The notes under the pieces are model-generated. The model searched no databases, was not told the origin of the DNA, and worked only from the letters and a program-made list of their open reading frames with translations. Of a stretch of 64,000 nucleotides of DNA, positions 23,783 through 37,935 are shown piece after piece (the stretch's first letter is position 1; the number at the start of each line of letters is the position of its first letter). This DNA is from Gibbula magus (lineage: Eukaryota; Mollusca; Gastropoda; Trochida; Trochidae): contig OW388290.1 of the NCBI GenBank assembly GCA_936450465.1, positions 28,695,457 to 28,759,456 on the forward strand. The letters run 5' to 3'. Made by a program: the position numbers and the translations under genes.

Positions 23783-26700
23783 ATGTCCATCCTCCTAGCC
23801 GCGGACTACGTCGTGCTGGTGGTGACACTGTTGGTGCCGATAATTCTCGGGCTGTATTACGGCAGTAAGGGAAGGAAGAGAGACAACAGAGAGGAGTATT
23901 TGCTGGGAGGACGGAATCTCCATGTTCTTCCTGTCGCCTTCTCACTGTTTGTCACATTCATGTCCTCGGCATCTTACCTCGGCATCCCCGCTGAGGTTTA
24001 TACCACGGGGTCTGATTTCGCCTACATATCTCTGTCTGTCTTCTTCAGCTATATCATCGGTACATTCACTGTTATACCAGTCCTTCACCCTCTTAGGATC
24101 ACCAGTCTCTATGAGGTGAGTTTTTCATCGTCGGCATATACAGCTGCATACACCTACATGTGTATCTTAGTGCAAATATCATTTAAATTGACGTTCATTG
24201 TAACGAAAAATTCATTGAAAAAAAGAAAATAAAAACTGTAGTTTTGAAAATATTGACCCCAGATCACTTCAAAGCGCTGCCAAAACATTAACTGATTACT
24301 GTGAGGTATCAAATCAGGTTATGTTATGGAACACTCAACATACTCTCATACACTCTTCTCATAATGCAAAAAAAATGCAAAGTGATCGATCTAGTTTTCG
24401 CGTTGATACAATACAATGATACAAAGAATGCCAAAAAAAATGATATTTGCTATGAAACGGAAGGTGAACACACTCTCTGTAGAAGTAGTTTGAGGCATAT
24501 TAGAAGTATTTCCATACACTGGTGTAGAAGGTCCCGGTAGCTTAAACGATAAGCTGTTGGCAAAGTCAATACTGGCATTTTATACTTTCTGTTATGTGGG
24601 TGCTTATCCTGCAAATATCTCATCACGAAAAATGTTGTACTATGTGCTCCCATTTATAACATACATTTATACCTACCTAAAATGCATATACTTCTTTGAT
24701 ATACACTGTAGAACCTTAACGGGATGGTATATTTATGTCCAATATAAAACTTATTTCTTCATACCCTGCAACTTTCAGCTTCCAAATAACAGATATTGCG
24801 TAGATGAGGTATGTGTTAAATATGTATTGATATATCTATGTTTTTTAAACATAAAATACTGCAGTGCGATTCTATACGACCTTAGGCTACATGTGTTACC
24901 ATTCTATTAAAATGTGAATGGTTTTATTTTATTATCACGGTCGATATCTAAACATTTGCTCGTGTAATAAAAAAAATGTTCTTCATCCAAAACTTCATCA
25001 CATATTTTCTATTTTCGTAATCCCCAAAAGACAATAACCATTTATAACAACAAAAAACGATTCGAAAACAGTTCTATGTATCCACAAAGATGTATACTAT
25101 CACAATAATGCTAGTATGTTGTTGTGGTCATTTATAGTTAAGTTGTTATTATAATTCAAAGCAACCGATTCAACCGAGCAACCAAAGTCCAAAGGTCCCT
25201 GTTTGATTGATTGATACCTATCAACAGACCATATCAGATCTAACACCTGACAACAGACCATATCAGATCTAACACCTGACAACTTATCAACAGACCATAT
25301 CAGATCTAACACCTGACAACAGACCATATCAGATCTAACACCTGACAACTTATCAACAGACCATATCAGATCTAACACCTGACAACTTATCAACAGACCA
25401 TATCAGATCTAACACCTGAATAACTTATCGACAGACCATATCAGATCTAACACCTGACAACTTATCAACAGACCATATCAGATCTAACACCTGACAACTT
25501 ATCGACAGACCATATCAGAACTAACACCTGACAACTTATCAACAGGCCATATCAGATCTAACAACTGACAACTTATCAACAGACCATATCAGATCTAACA
25601 CCTGACAACTTATCGACAGACCATATCAGATCTAACACCTGACAACTTATCGACAGACCATATCAGATCTAACACCTGACAACTTATCAACAGACCATAT
25701 CAGATCTAACACCTGACAACTTATCGACATACCATATCAGAACTAACACCTGACAACTTATCAACAGACCATATCAGATCTAACACCTGACAACTTATCG
25801 ACAGACCATATCAGAACTAACACCTGACAACTTATCAACAGACCATATCAGATCTAACACCTGACAACTTATCAACAGACCATATCAGAACTAACACCTG
25901 ACAACTTATCAACATACCATATCAGACCTAACACCTGACAACTTATCAACAGACCATATCAGAACTAACACCTGACAACTTATCGACAGATCATATCAAA
26001 TCTAACACCTGACAACTTATCGACAGACCATATCAGAACTAACACCTGACAACTTATCAACAGACCATATCAAATCTAACACCTGACAACTTATCAACAG
26101 ACCATATCAAATCTAACACCTGACAACTTATTAACAGACCATATCAGATCTAACACCTGACAACTTATCAACAGACCATATCAGAACTAACACCTGACAA
26201 CTTATCAACAGACCATATCAGAACTAACACCTGACAACTTATCGACAGCCCATGTCAGATCCAACACCTGACAACTTATCAACAGACCATATCAGATCTA
26301 ACACCTGACAACTTATCGACAGACCATGTCAGATTGAACACTTCACAACTTCACTATATTCGTGTTATACAATGGTATTGATGGGCGTTATTGGTTCCTT
26401 TATACTCCAGTATTTCGAGCTGCGCTATCGGTCCCCAGCACTCCGGATCATCACCATGGTTATCGGTATGGTGCAGAAGGTTGGTCAGTTTATCATAAGA
26501 ATTCTGTCATCTATTGTTGATTGATGTAAACACAAGTATACCTGAATATGAATCGATCTTATCGTTAAGAACAGGCGAATTTTACTGCAAATGGGTTGCG
26601 CAACAGAGATTTATTGACTAGTTTTCCTTTTGCGAAGGGAAAATTGGTCGTTTATCTCATTTTCGCTCAAATTTGCCTTTGCGTTAATGGCATATCACAA

Positions 26701-29700
26701 GATATTAATGAATTAAATCACGCTCAATTCTATTTCTGTTATGACCTGTTCGTGTGCTGCCATATTTTTAAGCAACGAGATAAGTGTTTTTTTAATGTTA
26801 AGTGTCATTACCAAAACAAGAGCTATGAATGCCACTTTAATCAAACATGTCTTATTGTTTTCAGACAACCTACCTGTCAGTCGTCATGCTTTCTCCTGCT
26901 ATAGCAATACAGACAGGTTAGATATTGCACATTTAAAGGGGCAGTAGCACGTCTTTTCGCTCAAATAGGTCAATGAAATGTATTTGAAAAATACCGTCAC
27001 CAATAGTAATACACTCTTCTCTCTTCGGAAAATCAAGTTAAAAATGAGTGTTCATGGATCGATAAAGCCATTGGGCTGGTTTTTGTAATTTAAAATAATA
27101 AAATGTGTTCACATTAAAATGGCCGCTGTGTATTTTTTGCTTTATACGCAACACCGTTATTACCACTACGGATAATTGGTTAGTGTTATAAGATGTTTTA
27201 CCCTCTAAAGTAAATATAAATGACATAAACTATAATCATAAATGTAAAATTTGAAAAAATAAAATTTGCGCAAAAAAACGTGGTACATATACAGCCCATT
27301 TAAATATGACACGCACATCATACTTTCCTTTTCAATAATGATAGCCTTTATGATGAATATGCTAATTGTCAGCTATAGTATCAACAAGTGATATTTAACT
27401 AGGTAATCTACAATCACAATCACGTTAAATGTATACTAGTCATCAACCACCAGTGCGATCTAAAACGATGTCTGTAAAGTTGTTTGGCTTTTCCAGTTGT
27501 TGGCCTTCCATTTTGGGTATCTGTGGCGATTGTTGGAGGGATTGGACTGCTCTATACATCAACAGTATGGTCGAATCTACTCCTATGTTCTTAAAAGTTC
27601 AATTCAATCACGCATGTCTTTTTATATGTTGACATTGTATACAACATGCTAGTTGATGTTTTTGGGAGCAGTTATAAGTGGAATGCCTAAGAAACGCAAG
27701 GTTTTCAAAATAAGAACTTCATTGTTGTGAACATACACGTTATTTAGGAGTATATGCTTTCTCCTTTCAATATTTGGATTGGAGAGGATACCACAATGAG
27801 GTACATGTATAAAAATGTATTTAATTGCATAGCAACATATCAAAAACACTTCTTTAGCGAAAGGGTTCTATCGTGGTATTTTTGTAGAAACGTAATTCGA
27901 GGGGACATTCCTGTTTACCAATATATGTTATTATTACATGATTATAACACACTCCTAATGAAATATTGTTGTTGAGAATAATATGTAGATGACTTTATAA
28001 ATGAAAATTGTATAAGGACTAGCAGATTTTCATAAAAAAAAACATAAAACAACAATGAGAAGTAAAGCTATTCATCAGAGCTACGAGAGTGGAAAGCTCT
28101 TTAACAAAATACCGACACATTTATAATGAGTCAATGATAAATTATTTGTTACTCTGTGTATATTTTATCAATAAATATGTTTATCAAAAAGTTAAAATAT
28201 ACAACGTTTTTCCAATTTCATGTAATGCACAAAAACAAAATGGCCGAAACTCAGCATCAGCCATCTTTAAATTTAAGACCATGTTTGTGGTTGCAGGGAG
28301 GAATCCGGGGCGTGGTGATGGCTGATGTCTTCCAGGCAATCATCATGGTGGCCGGAATATTCTTCATTATAGCAAAGGTACACGATATTTCCAAATATGT
28401 CTGATCACCAATTTTCGTAACTTGTTCACTATCTAAACGGTATGTATTTCTAAAGCAAATGTGAAGGTACAATCCATGTATCTATGTTTGTAGTTTCAAA
28501 GGATGATAGACAATGATTCATGTTCCCTAGGATGTGTACGATGTTGGTGGGCTTGAAGAGGTCTGGTCTCTCGCCAAGCAGGGACAGAGGCTGCAGTCCA
28601 TCAAGTAAAGCATAATTCCTTAATAGAAAACGAGTTTGTCCTCGAGATGGGAAATGAAGAAACATTAAGGGACGAGAAAAGATCTAGTAAAAACAATAAT
28701 GACGACTCTGATTGATAGTTCAGTTTGATTGAATGTCATATTAACGTATTTTACACAAATTTCAATTTTAATGGGTGTGTTTTAATGATTCAATTGTGTC
28801 AAAATAGTACTATAACATTATAATACCATTAGGGGTAAAATAAATGCAATGTAATTACATTCCTGATAACTATGAAAATATAGCTGTAGTGCTGTCTGTT
28901 TCAGTTTGGATTTCGATCCTCGGGTACGTCATTCTTTCTGGGCTTTAACTGTTGGAGGAACGTTTGGATTTTTTGGCACCATTTTCGACCAATCTGCTAT
29001 TCAGCGAATATTCTGCTTACCAACGATTAGGAAGGCCAAACTGTGAGCCATCCAGCATCATAATTACTTTGTGTATTCATGACCCTTGACCTGATATTAA
29101 CATCTTGTCTCAAATATTATTTTACTCCCTGTCATAAGTGTTATAAAGCGTTGATAGTTCGTGAATGTGTAAAAATTCATTCAGTGAACATGTACGATTA
29201 AGTCATAAAAAATGTCTTTTATTCAGATTACGAAAGTCAGTTTACCAAGCACAGGAGCATGTATTGTCGATTAGAAACTGTATAGGCTTGACCGTCGATT
29301 TCGTGTGCAGGTTCGCTAGTTCACAGGAACTCGATATCTTAAGTAAAACGTAGGACAAACATAAAATATAGATATTACAAAAACATAGATCCTATACAAA
29401 TATAGTAATTGAGAAACGGCGGTAATTGCTGTCGACCTCGACTCGATTTCAGGCAGAAATATACTTAAATAATTAGGTGAATTTCAAAATAAAAATAAAT
29501 CTTCCATCACATGGTATCCTTTTAATTACTTTACTATCTCTTTAAACTCGAAAAGTAATCCTTGAAACCTCTGGGACAAACGTTGTCCCCCCTCGGTATC
29601 TTTCGAGCGATCTGATGGTTTCATTGAGGTAAGTATGAAATTCACTGAACACCTGTCAATAATATGCGCTTTATTTGCAATTAGCTTTGTATTGAAGAAT

Positions 29701-32700
29701 TATAATTTTCAAAACAATTTATTGCCAAATAATTACACTTAAATTTCAGAGCAACCTTTCAACAACAACAAAATATCGATCGCATATGAAAATTGATGAA
29801 TTTAAACAGATATTATATTACTTGAGTAAACTTTGTGGGGAGATAATATTTTCATCCTTAGGCTAAATATAAACAAAATGTTTCTCGGGCATCAGCGTAT
29901 CACTTATATTATGTACGTTTTATTGCCATTTTTTTTTTAAAAAGAGAGTTTGCGGCTTTATTGTTGCTGAACCCCGAAATCCATCTGTCTACCATATATT
30001 TGGCTCTCTAAGAACCACACCGGTTCTTACGTTGTGTGAAAAATAAACTGTACTCCTCCCTCGTCATTGTGTTCCAACTAACAATTAAAACAACATCCTA
30101 CCGCCCTCGTCACATAAAAACAAATGTGTCCGAGAAACATTTAATGTTTTACGCCGCCTTAAATCTCTAATAAAAGGCTACGTCACTCTGACAACTCGTG
30201 TTCTATTCGTGTATTTCTATGACAGAGTCTATGTGATCACGCCTCTGCTGTCCGTTGGATACACCCTGAGTGTGTCGTACATAGGTATCCTTGCCTACTC
30301 ATACTTCTCCCATGTGCAATGTGATCCCTTCTATGAGGGAACTCTCCGCAGCAGAAACCAGGTGAATATATTTAAATGGCTTCATACCGTGTATTTCATA
30401 CTGACTTCAGATGAACTATTCAGCATTTACACACCCAGTCGTTCTCTGCGACACACAAAATCTCCTCCATACACCTATTTCGGACTACTCTCTGGAATGC
30501 TCTGCCTATTGACATGAGAACTTGTCCATCTTTGAAATGTTCCCATCAAATTTGAAGACGGGTGTCTTCCAAAAATATTAGCCAGAGTGTAATTTATTTT
30601 TTACAATTTACCAGTACTGCAATATAAATATTAATTTATTTATATATTATATATACTTATTTGAAGCTAACATTTGATTTCTGATCAAATATGAATTTGC
30701 TATCTTGGCTATGCAGTATTATAATATGTACTTGTATCTTTCAAAATAGTATACGTTTTATTCAAGACAAATCGTCGTATTACGTCATACACAGAACACA
30801 ATAACCCTTTTAGATGTTTAACATAAAATATGCGTTATTCTTGCAGATTTTGCCCTATTTCGCTATGCAACTGTTCAAGGCTGTACCAGGAATGAACGGA
30901 CTCTACCTTGCTGCCATATTCAGCTCCGCGCTCAGGTGAACACTTAATGATATATATACAACTGACCATGTATACATGAGATTCAAACTTCAAATTAAAA
31001 GTTTAACATGCTTTTTCTGGAACTAAATTTTTGGCAAAATAGAATTTGGAACATAACGCTGTCATGTTTACATATGATATATTTTGTCTCCTATATCCTT
31101 TATTGGTTTAGTCCATTACAAGCCTGTTTCTATTTGTTTGGTCAGTTAGTTCTTTAGTATAAACAGGATAACATTTCACTTATTCGTACATATATTGATT
31201 GTCGATCAGCACTGTTCAATATCAAACCTTCTACACAAAGAAAAACAAGATATAAGATGAATATGTAAAAAATGTGCATGTTTCTTTCGCTATTAAAAAT
31301 CTTCAGATGTCAACTGTACCTGTTACGATTGGCCATGATGCTGATTACCGCTCTTTTAACAGCTTAATAACGGTCATGTGGACATATTTGGAAAGAATAC
31401 CGCAATTAAGATAAATCGTGAAACTTTACCATAGCTAATCTATCACGTCCACAATGACATACATGTATACCATCAGTCTAGAAGGTGAAGTCCTCCATCA
31501 AGCGCTTCTTGCTTCTTTTTTTATAGGAATAAGTGTTTGATCGTCGACTTCATGTATAGAGTGCTGTTATCGACAATAGATGTCCCTGTGGTCTCGTTTA
31601 AATGCATTTTGTTTCCGGGGACTGGCCAACTTCCAAACGCAAGGCATAACTCTAGCCAGTCTGCAGTCTGCATGTATCAGACCATCTTATTTCTGATAAA
31701 AAAATGAATGATAAAAACAAAGCCATTGTGTTAGTAGGTCATAAGGAGTTGCATGTTTTTGGATGACATTATCCAACTTCCAAACGCAAGGCATAACTCT
31801 TGCCAGTCTGCATTACTGGCTGATTTAACCATTGCGGTATTTCCCTCGCTTTGTTGTGTCAAGATAGTGAATCGCTGCACCAGAAATGCAAAGCGGGCCT
31901 GGATTTCTAAGCACTGATTAGGGAAATACTGCAGGGCCTAAATCAGCCAGTAATGGAGACTGGCAAGAGGTATGCCTTGCATTGGGAAGTTGGGGACTGG
32001 CGAATTAAGTATCGACTATTGACACGTGTGTTATGTATATGATTCTCAGTACACTGTCGTCTATAACTAACGCACTGGCGGCTAACACCGTAGAGGATCT
32101 ATTGAAGCATCCGTTGCATGTCTACAATGTCAGAGAGCACGTGAAAATAATCATAGCAAAGATCGCTGGTAAGTATGCAATATATTCATTTGTGATTAAC
32201 TCAACTTTGACGTAAATTTTAAATGCAAATCAACCAATGCTTTTAATACTTTAAAGCAAGGGGGTCAAATTGTGAAATAAATTCCCTAACGGGGAATAAA
32301 GAATTATCTTATCTTATTTTATTGTGAGAGATTGCTTGCATGTATTGTTTTATAACGATTTAGGACACGTTTAACTCATATTCTCTCTCGAATGGACAGT
32401 ATGTATATTAGTAAATGAATATAATTTTCAAATGAAGTTTGAAATTAACAAAATGAAAGTGAAGCATAAGCAGCGAATCATGTATTTAAATAAAGTCCTT
32501 CGTCTTTAAGCTGGGAATGGCGATGAGTAATCTTTGTGTTCTACAATCTGTGCTTTGTGAATAAACTGACGTTCAAAGGACATCCAACTCAAATTGTAGA
32601 CTTGTAGAAATACACAAACTATACTTTTTTTTAAATAGAACAGTTTAACTTTTTTTCATTTGATCATATCACACAACAAACAATCAAGAAATGATTTTTT

Positions 32701-35700
32701 TAGATGATGCTGTTCATGGCAATAACCAAGTGGGAAGTTTCTTTGAACGTCAGTATAGTATTCGCGTCTTGGAGTTTTGTTTTATTTTTACGCACAAAGT
32801 TACTCCCAAAATTAAACTCGGGAAAGATGAACCGTTATTTCTCGCAGGTCATTGATAATTCTTATATTATTTTATATCTACGTGTGTTTCGATCCCTGAT
32901 TCAATAGAACCAACATAATTGATATCCTTAGTATGGTCTTTCGGTGGAATATGCATCCTCCTTGCCTTCATTGCTCGAACACTTCCGGGTACCCTAATAC
33001 AGGTAATGTTCACGTTTCATATAGCTTCAGACATTCTCACAAGTCCATGAGATATAAATTAATAAACAACCATTCATACCATTCATTCAATTAGATTTAG
33101 CGTCAAATTGGGAAATTTGGAGAGAAAATATTTTCAATACATTCAAAATTACTTTTGTTGTTCTATCCTATAGCATTCATAACTTAACTATAATAAGACT
33201 TATAGTAAGAAAACTATTATCTATATAATATTTCTTCTTATGTATTCCATTTCTAAACGTCCTTTAAATACTGTGATCAGTATTTTGATATACATATCAA
33301 GAACATAAATGTCGACCTTTTCATCTCAATTCTCAATATGCTAAATACTGAGACTTATATTCACAGAAATTTGATACTTTAATTAAAATGTAAGCAAAGC
33401 GTAGGTAAAAGCATAACTCTATATACATACTTTATTTGTAATTAGGGTGTATGGTTTCTACCTACATATGAATTACGATATCATGTTATTGTGCTTGTAT
33501 CGCTTTGACACCCTAACCCATTACAAATAACATGATATAGCAACAAGGTAGGTTATAACGATTTCCAAGCATTGCAAGCCCCTGCGTTAAAGACTAAATA
33601 ACCAAACAAAACCTCATAACATTTTCACATATTTATACCAATACAGATGGTGGTGGGAGTACTTGGTGCATTCGGTGGTCCAGTCATCGGTATCTTCTTC
33701 CTAGGTTCAACTGTGAAATTGGCCAACAGAGTCGTACGTTTGTGCTGCCTTCAAAGATGTTTTCTAATTATTTGTATCCACGAGGCTATTACAATCCCCT
33801 GTCTGTGTAAGCAGATATCGCTAGATTGGTTACTCATCGCTATTATAAATGTATGTTGCCAGCCAATGAAATATCGTGATTTGAAATGTGATGATCGCTC
33901 ACGGTTTTCTCATTCAGTGAGTATAAAGGCCATTTTATTGGCAAGTTATGTGTAACGAGAATGGGGTAGAGCTACTTACAAAATCAGGGTTGAAATAGCC
34001 TTGCGGTTATAAATACTCTGCTAGAAAAAGATGTTTCAATTCATACATAATATGATCAGTATATAACATTCGGTTGGCATTCTGGTTAGCTCTACACGAC
34101 ACCAATTATTATTGTTATCCGCATTACATTTACAGTTAATAATGTTAGTAAAACCTCGAGGTTGATGTGAATTATAACTCCATCAATGGAGAGAGCAAGC
34201 AAGTAGCTTTTCACTCTTAGATCATCTTCTATGATGTTATATCTACAGTGTCTGGCGCCTGTGCGTCGGACATCTTTGAACTCGACCCAAAACGAGTATA
34301 CAGATTTGTCCATGTTGGTTCAAACCATTCCCAAACTATATCTAACACAATGTACAACTAATATATCTATGTTCAAGGGAGCTATAACGGGAGTTCTACT
34401 GGCTATCTTGTTTAATGGCTGGTTGACGATCATGGCGAACATTTACGGGCAGCCCGTTACTCCACTTCCGCCGGCACCAAGTACTTCCTGTTCCATGAAC
34501 GCCATTGATGATAACTCAACTTTGGTTTTGACAACTATGTTACCATCTAATACAAGCTTTGAAACTATAGGGTAAGTTAATGGTTATACATACTTGCGTG
34601 AAATAGATTTCTACCGTGGTTGCCAGACCGATATTTGAAGCATTCAAAGTAGACATTCATACATATGCCAACAGCAACCATATTTTATTGTAAAATATAT
34701 ATTTGTGAAAATGCCAACTGAGTGCTATATACATTCTCTTCCCACAAAGGTTACTCCCTTTTGATTTCCGATATTAACCTCTATTGTTTTTCCGATTGAA
34801 ATCGAGAGCAGCAGCTACGTCCCCTGGCGGTGGAAAGCGGAATCTCATACTGTATCTCGGCTTCTTAACCAATGAAAACCCATATTTCAATGGCCCTGTC
34901 GACCGAGTGACTTCAAAGATCGAGGCATTTTATACTCTGAAGGGTCTTGCTCATTAGCATATGTCCTTCGAATATGTCTGATGTAAATAACGCAAAACAA
35001 CAGAGGTTAGGCTCGGCAATCTGAAGAGAGTTACCTCTGTGGGAAGAGAATGGCTTATATATTGAGCAAATGATTTTAGGTTTTGACACTCTTACATCAA
35101 CAAAACTTTTGAAAGGCAAAGTCTATAATAAGTTTTGACACAAGAAAACAACATATAGGATTGCAACGTTTATTAAGAATATACACGGCGTTTCGGAACT
35201 TCGCCTTCATCGGGAGAAATGGGTATGATCCAACTGATTAAAGAGTAAGCATATACTCCAAAACGCCGTGTATGTTCACAATTAAAAAAGTTATTATCCA
35301 TTAAACAACATAACAAGAGGCTGCTCACTTCAGATTTCCTATCCTAACTTATGATCGGAAATCTGAAGGGGTAGCCCCTGTGAGAAGAGAATGCACTTAC
35401 AAATGCCGCTCAAAGACTTAGTGTTGACACTTATACACGCACCCTGCAGTGAACTACAAGCTGAAGCAAGTCGGGGTCACCCTCTGTACGACATCTCTTA
35501 CCAGCACTACGGTCTCATCGGCTTCATCCTCTCCTTCATCATTGGTCTCATAGTCAGCAAGATAACAGGTGCGTGATTGTGTCGTAAAGTCCGATAACAT
35601 TGCATAAAAGTATTTGAAAATGGCATGGGTTCATGACATTTTCCTCTGTTTGGTCCTCGGCATCATAGCAGGGGCGTCTGATGAACAGTGTAAAATGGAT

Positions 35701-37127
35701 GTTTCTCTACGTTTAACAAATATTACACTATATGTTTAACTACGTTGGACACCTTAGATACGTTCAATACCTTACCTACGTAAATATACACTTCTTATAT
35801 GAAGATATAATGTATGATATGTAACTTACATATTTTGTTGTACGAAAATACATTTTCTTCAATTCTTTATATATATGTGTTTATTAAGCGTAGCCTTTTT
35901 AGATCTTCTTCATCATTAGAAAGAATTAATTTCAGATAAATGGTATGCTACCGTTGTCGATCCTATGTTACTTTTTCCGTGGTTTAGAGAAAAAAGACTC
36001 AAAAGGAGCGTAAGTATATAAGAGGAAAATGTGTTTATGTTCAGATAAATTAAGAGTACATGTAATGCACAAAGCTTATCTTAATGTCTTTACCAGTATA
36101 CATATTACTGCTTTACAATGTGTAAGGTTCGACTGGTTATTTTACTCACGCTTCCCACAAAATTCTGCTACTGCATATTATCGCCAATACACATTCAATT
36201 TTATGGTTTTAAAAGTTGACATTTTTAAGAAATTAGGACTGAAATTGTAATGGTACTGATTTTTTTAACCAAAACAAACTACATGTATTGTCCTTATGCC
36301 TAACTACGTGATAAAATTTAGGTTTCGGACATCAAAATCACAATTTGTGTTACCAAATTGACTTTCACACATCAAAACATCTTTTATGTTGCAAAATAAG
36401 GATATGACATACAAGAGTTCAAACCGTTAATTAAACTCTTTTCTTTGAGGGTTCATTACAGTAAACAATGACCAGATCTCGTCAGTAGGCGACTTGTATT
36501 GAAATTGTTTTTTTTTTAAATTTTGAAAGTTCATGGTGCTGATACTAGTGACTTTTGACTAAATGGCAGATACCAAAGTTTGACCAGTTGACTTAAAAGA
36601 ATGGAATTACTCACATTACAGCAATCAATATTCACTTTCATTTTTCAGTATAATGTAACATGTTTTTGGAGACCAAAATTTTATAAATGCAAACATCCAA
36701 AAGAAGCGAAACATAATTTGAATTTTATTTTTAAACTAGGTTATGGTTCTCGTATTCCATATGCTTACTTTTACTGACATGTCTTCTTTCTTATCAGACG
36801 TGGGGGTACTCAATTGTTTTCTATATTAATAGTTTGCAATATTAGCTAGATTTCGTGTTTTCTCAGTATCATAAGAGTGTCTCATTAATATTGTAAAAAG
36901 AAAGACCTTACCTATTGCTGTATAACATGATAAAGGGTAGTGTTTAATGCTAACTGTAAACGATAACAGCAAAGCTCTTTACGCAAAAAAGCACCATTGC
37001 TTGTTGATATCAAAATGTATATATACTTTACACAATATGCTTTCTTTGTTTTCAGGACGAGGGAAATGGCAAGGATGTTTTAACTCGTCAGAATATTGAA
37101 CTCATTATGCCAACCTTTCAGGACTGA
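23783..37127 (+). CDS. SLC5-family sodium/solute symporter, complete, 16 coding exons, 591 aa
   Basis: Coding exons: 23783-24115, 26411-26479, 26865-26916, 27497-27564, 28297-28377, 28531-28604, 28905-29042, 30226-30361, 30847-30935, 32050-32168, 32932-33002, 33647-33733, 34378-34571, 35450-35568, 35936-36009, 37056-37127. All introns are GT-AG and all phases agree, giving 592 codons including TGA. Family motifs in order: DYVV and EEYLLGGR (about 8-42), MSSASYLGIPAE (about 60), ITSLYEYFELRYRSP (about 105), MADVFQAIIMV (about 182), GGTFGFFG...DQSAIQR (about 242), HVQCDPF (about 302), FSSALSTLSSITNALAANTV (about 341-362, the sodium-site helix), GPVIGIFFLG (about 420). Length and thirteen-helix spacing fit plasma-membrane Na+-coupled carriers closest to the monocarboxylate (SLC5A8/A12) and multivitamin (SLC5A6) branch; the substrate cannot be told. 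No C-terminal PDZ motif. The start is chosen by family alignment. Confidence 0.92.
25217..26345. repeat. 37-bp satellite array in SLC5 intron 1
   Basis: About 30 head-to-tail copies of a 37-bp unit read as ACAGACCATATCAGATCTAA then CACCTGACAACTTATCA. Some early units are 29 bp and lack CTTATCAA. Recurrent variants are AGATCT/AGAACT and TCAACA/TCGACA. The array stops about 65 bp before exon 2. It has no spacers and no coding meaning, because the unit length is not a multiple of three. Confidence 0.95.
26932..27304. mobile_element. MITE family M1, copy 2 (SLC5 intron 3)
   Basis: It starts TTTAAAGGGGCAGTAGCACG and ends ACAGCCCATTTAAA. The interior matches the copies at 20.9 kb and 54.5 kb, including TCTTCGGAAAATCAAGTTAA and TATACGCAACACCGTTATTA. 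It is in the same orientation as the host gene. Confidence 0.8.
31616..31993. mobile_element. Inverted-repeat MITE family M2 in SLC5 intron 9
   Basis: CCAACTTCCAAACGCAAGGC...CAGTCTGCATTACTGGCTGA (31767-31820) is mirrored at about 31938-31993 (ATCAGCCAGTAATGGAGACT...GGGAAGTTGG). A partial extra arm lies at 31622-31670. A related element is at 38578-38775. Confidence 0.75.
32253..32315 (+). mobile_element. LINE/SINE 3' tail ending in (TTATC)n, SLC5 intron 10
   Basis: GGGGAATAAAGAATTATCTT followed by ATC repeats parallels the longer tail at 60366-60497 (GGGTAATAAAGTGTTATCTT). Only the 3' end is recognisable, as expected for a 5'-truncated retroposon. Confidence 0.5.
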
Positions 37128-37699
37128 ATATTGTTGGAAATGTATTCTGCATAAAAAAAAACGTATATATATATATGTGTAATGATAAGACATGTTTATT
37201 CATCTTTCCATCACTGTTTTAGAAATTTGCTCTGTCAGAAGGCTTGTAGTTTTATTTGTCCTGTGACGTCAATAATAATAATCAAGACAGAATTTGTAAT
37301 TGTTGTTGTCTCTTTGAAAGATACTGGCTTAACTTTCTGTATAACTGACACTGGTACACAGATAAACTGATTATCAGATTCGCTTTATTCAGTGCATTGG
37401 TACCTGTTTAAGGTAAAAAAAATATTATATAACTCACATGGATATATACCAGATCATTTCCGACTTAAGAAACTAGAATTGATATTAACATTAATCCATC
37501 ACTTTCTCAAGTTGAATTTCAATGTAGTACTGAACCAAAACTACATTTGTACAGTGGAACTGTAGTACAGTACGCACCACAACCCTATAGCCAAAGCAGT
37601 ATTTATGATGTTAGGAAGATTTCACTATTTCCACTTGGAACTTGCAATTGCTGGGTGTTTTTTTTTATTTCAAGTGCAAGTTTTTTTTAAAAGTTTATA

Positions 37700-37709
37700 A
37701 ATAAATAAA
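37700..37709 (+). terminator. Probable poly(A) signals of the SLC5 gene
   Basis: Two overlapping AATAAA hexamers are followed within 20 bp by TTCTTGTGTTGGATGTGG, a GU-rich downstream element. This gives a 3' UTR of about 0.6 kb. Confidence 0.45.
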
Positions 37710-37924
37710 TTCTTGTGTTGGATGTGGACTTGAGAGTTGATAAACTGTGAAAATGCCCGAAAGTGGTGATGACAAAAGCTTTGAACATGGCAGATAAAAG
37801 CATAAAATCTTCCTTTGCATGATGTACCTTAATGTATGTGGCACATGGAAGAAAGTTGAAAATGTTAAACATTTACCAACTGACAGAAGCACAGAAATAC
37901 AAAACAAAGAGGTTAATGAAGCAC

Positions 37925-37935
37925 TTTATTTTATT
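37925..37935 (-). terminator. Possible distal poly(A) signals of BRI3
   Basis: On the minus strand two AATAAA hexamers are followed by T/G-rich sequence (TTTGTTTTGTATTTCTGTGC). If used, the BRI3 3' UTR would be about 3.2 kb and would contain the repeat elements at 38.6 and 39.9-40.8 kb. Nearer signals are possible. Confidence 0.25.

Noticed and set aside
24116..24232. Longer first exon of the SLC5 gene running to the stop at 24232
   Set aside because: The SLC5 family sequence continues exactly from GAG at 24115 to TATTTCGAG at 26411. The frame beyond the GTGAGT donor is intron.
25100..25393. Minus-strand repeat protein with SDMV and WSVDKLSGV units
   Set aside because: It is a chance frame over a few 37- and 29-bp satellite units whose combined length happens to keep phase.
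25217..26345. CRISPR array
   Set aside because: The 37-bp units are directly adjacent with no unique spacers, and the DNA is eukaryotic. It is a satellite.
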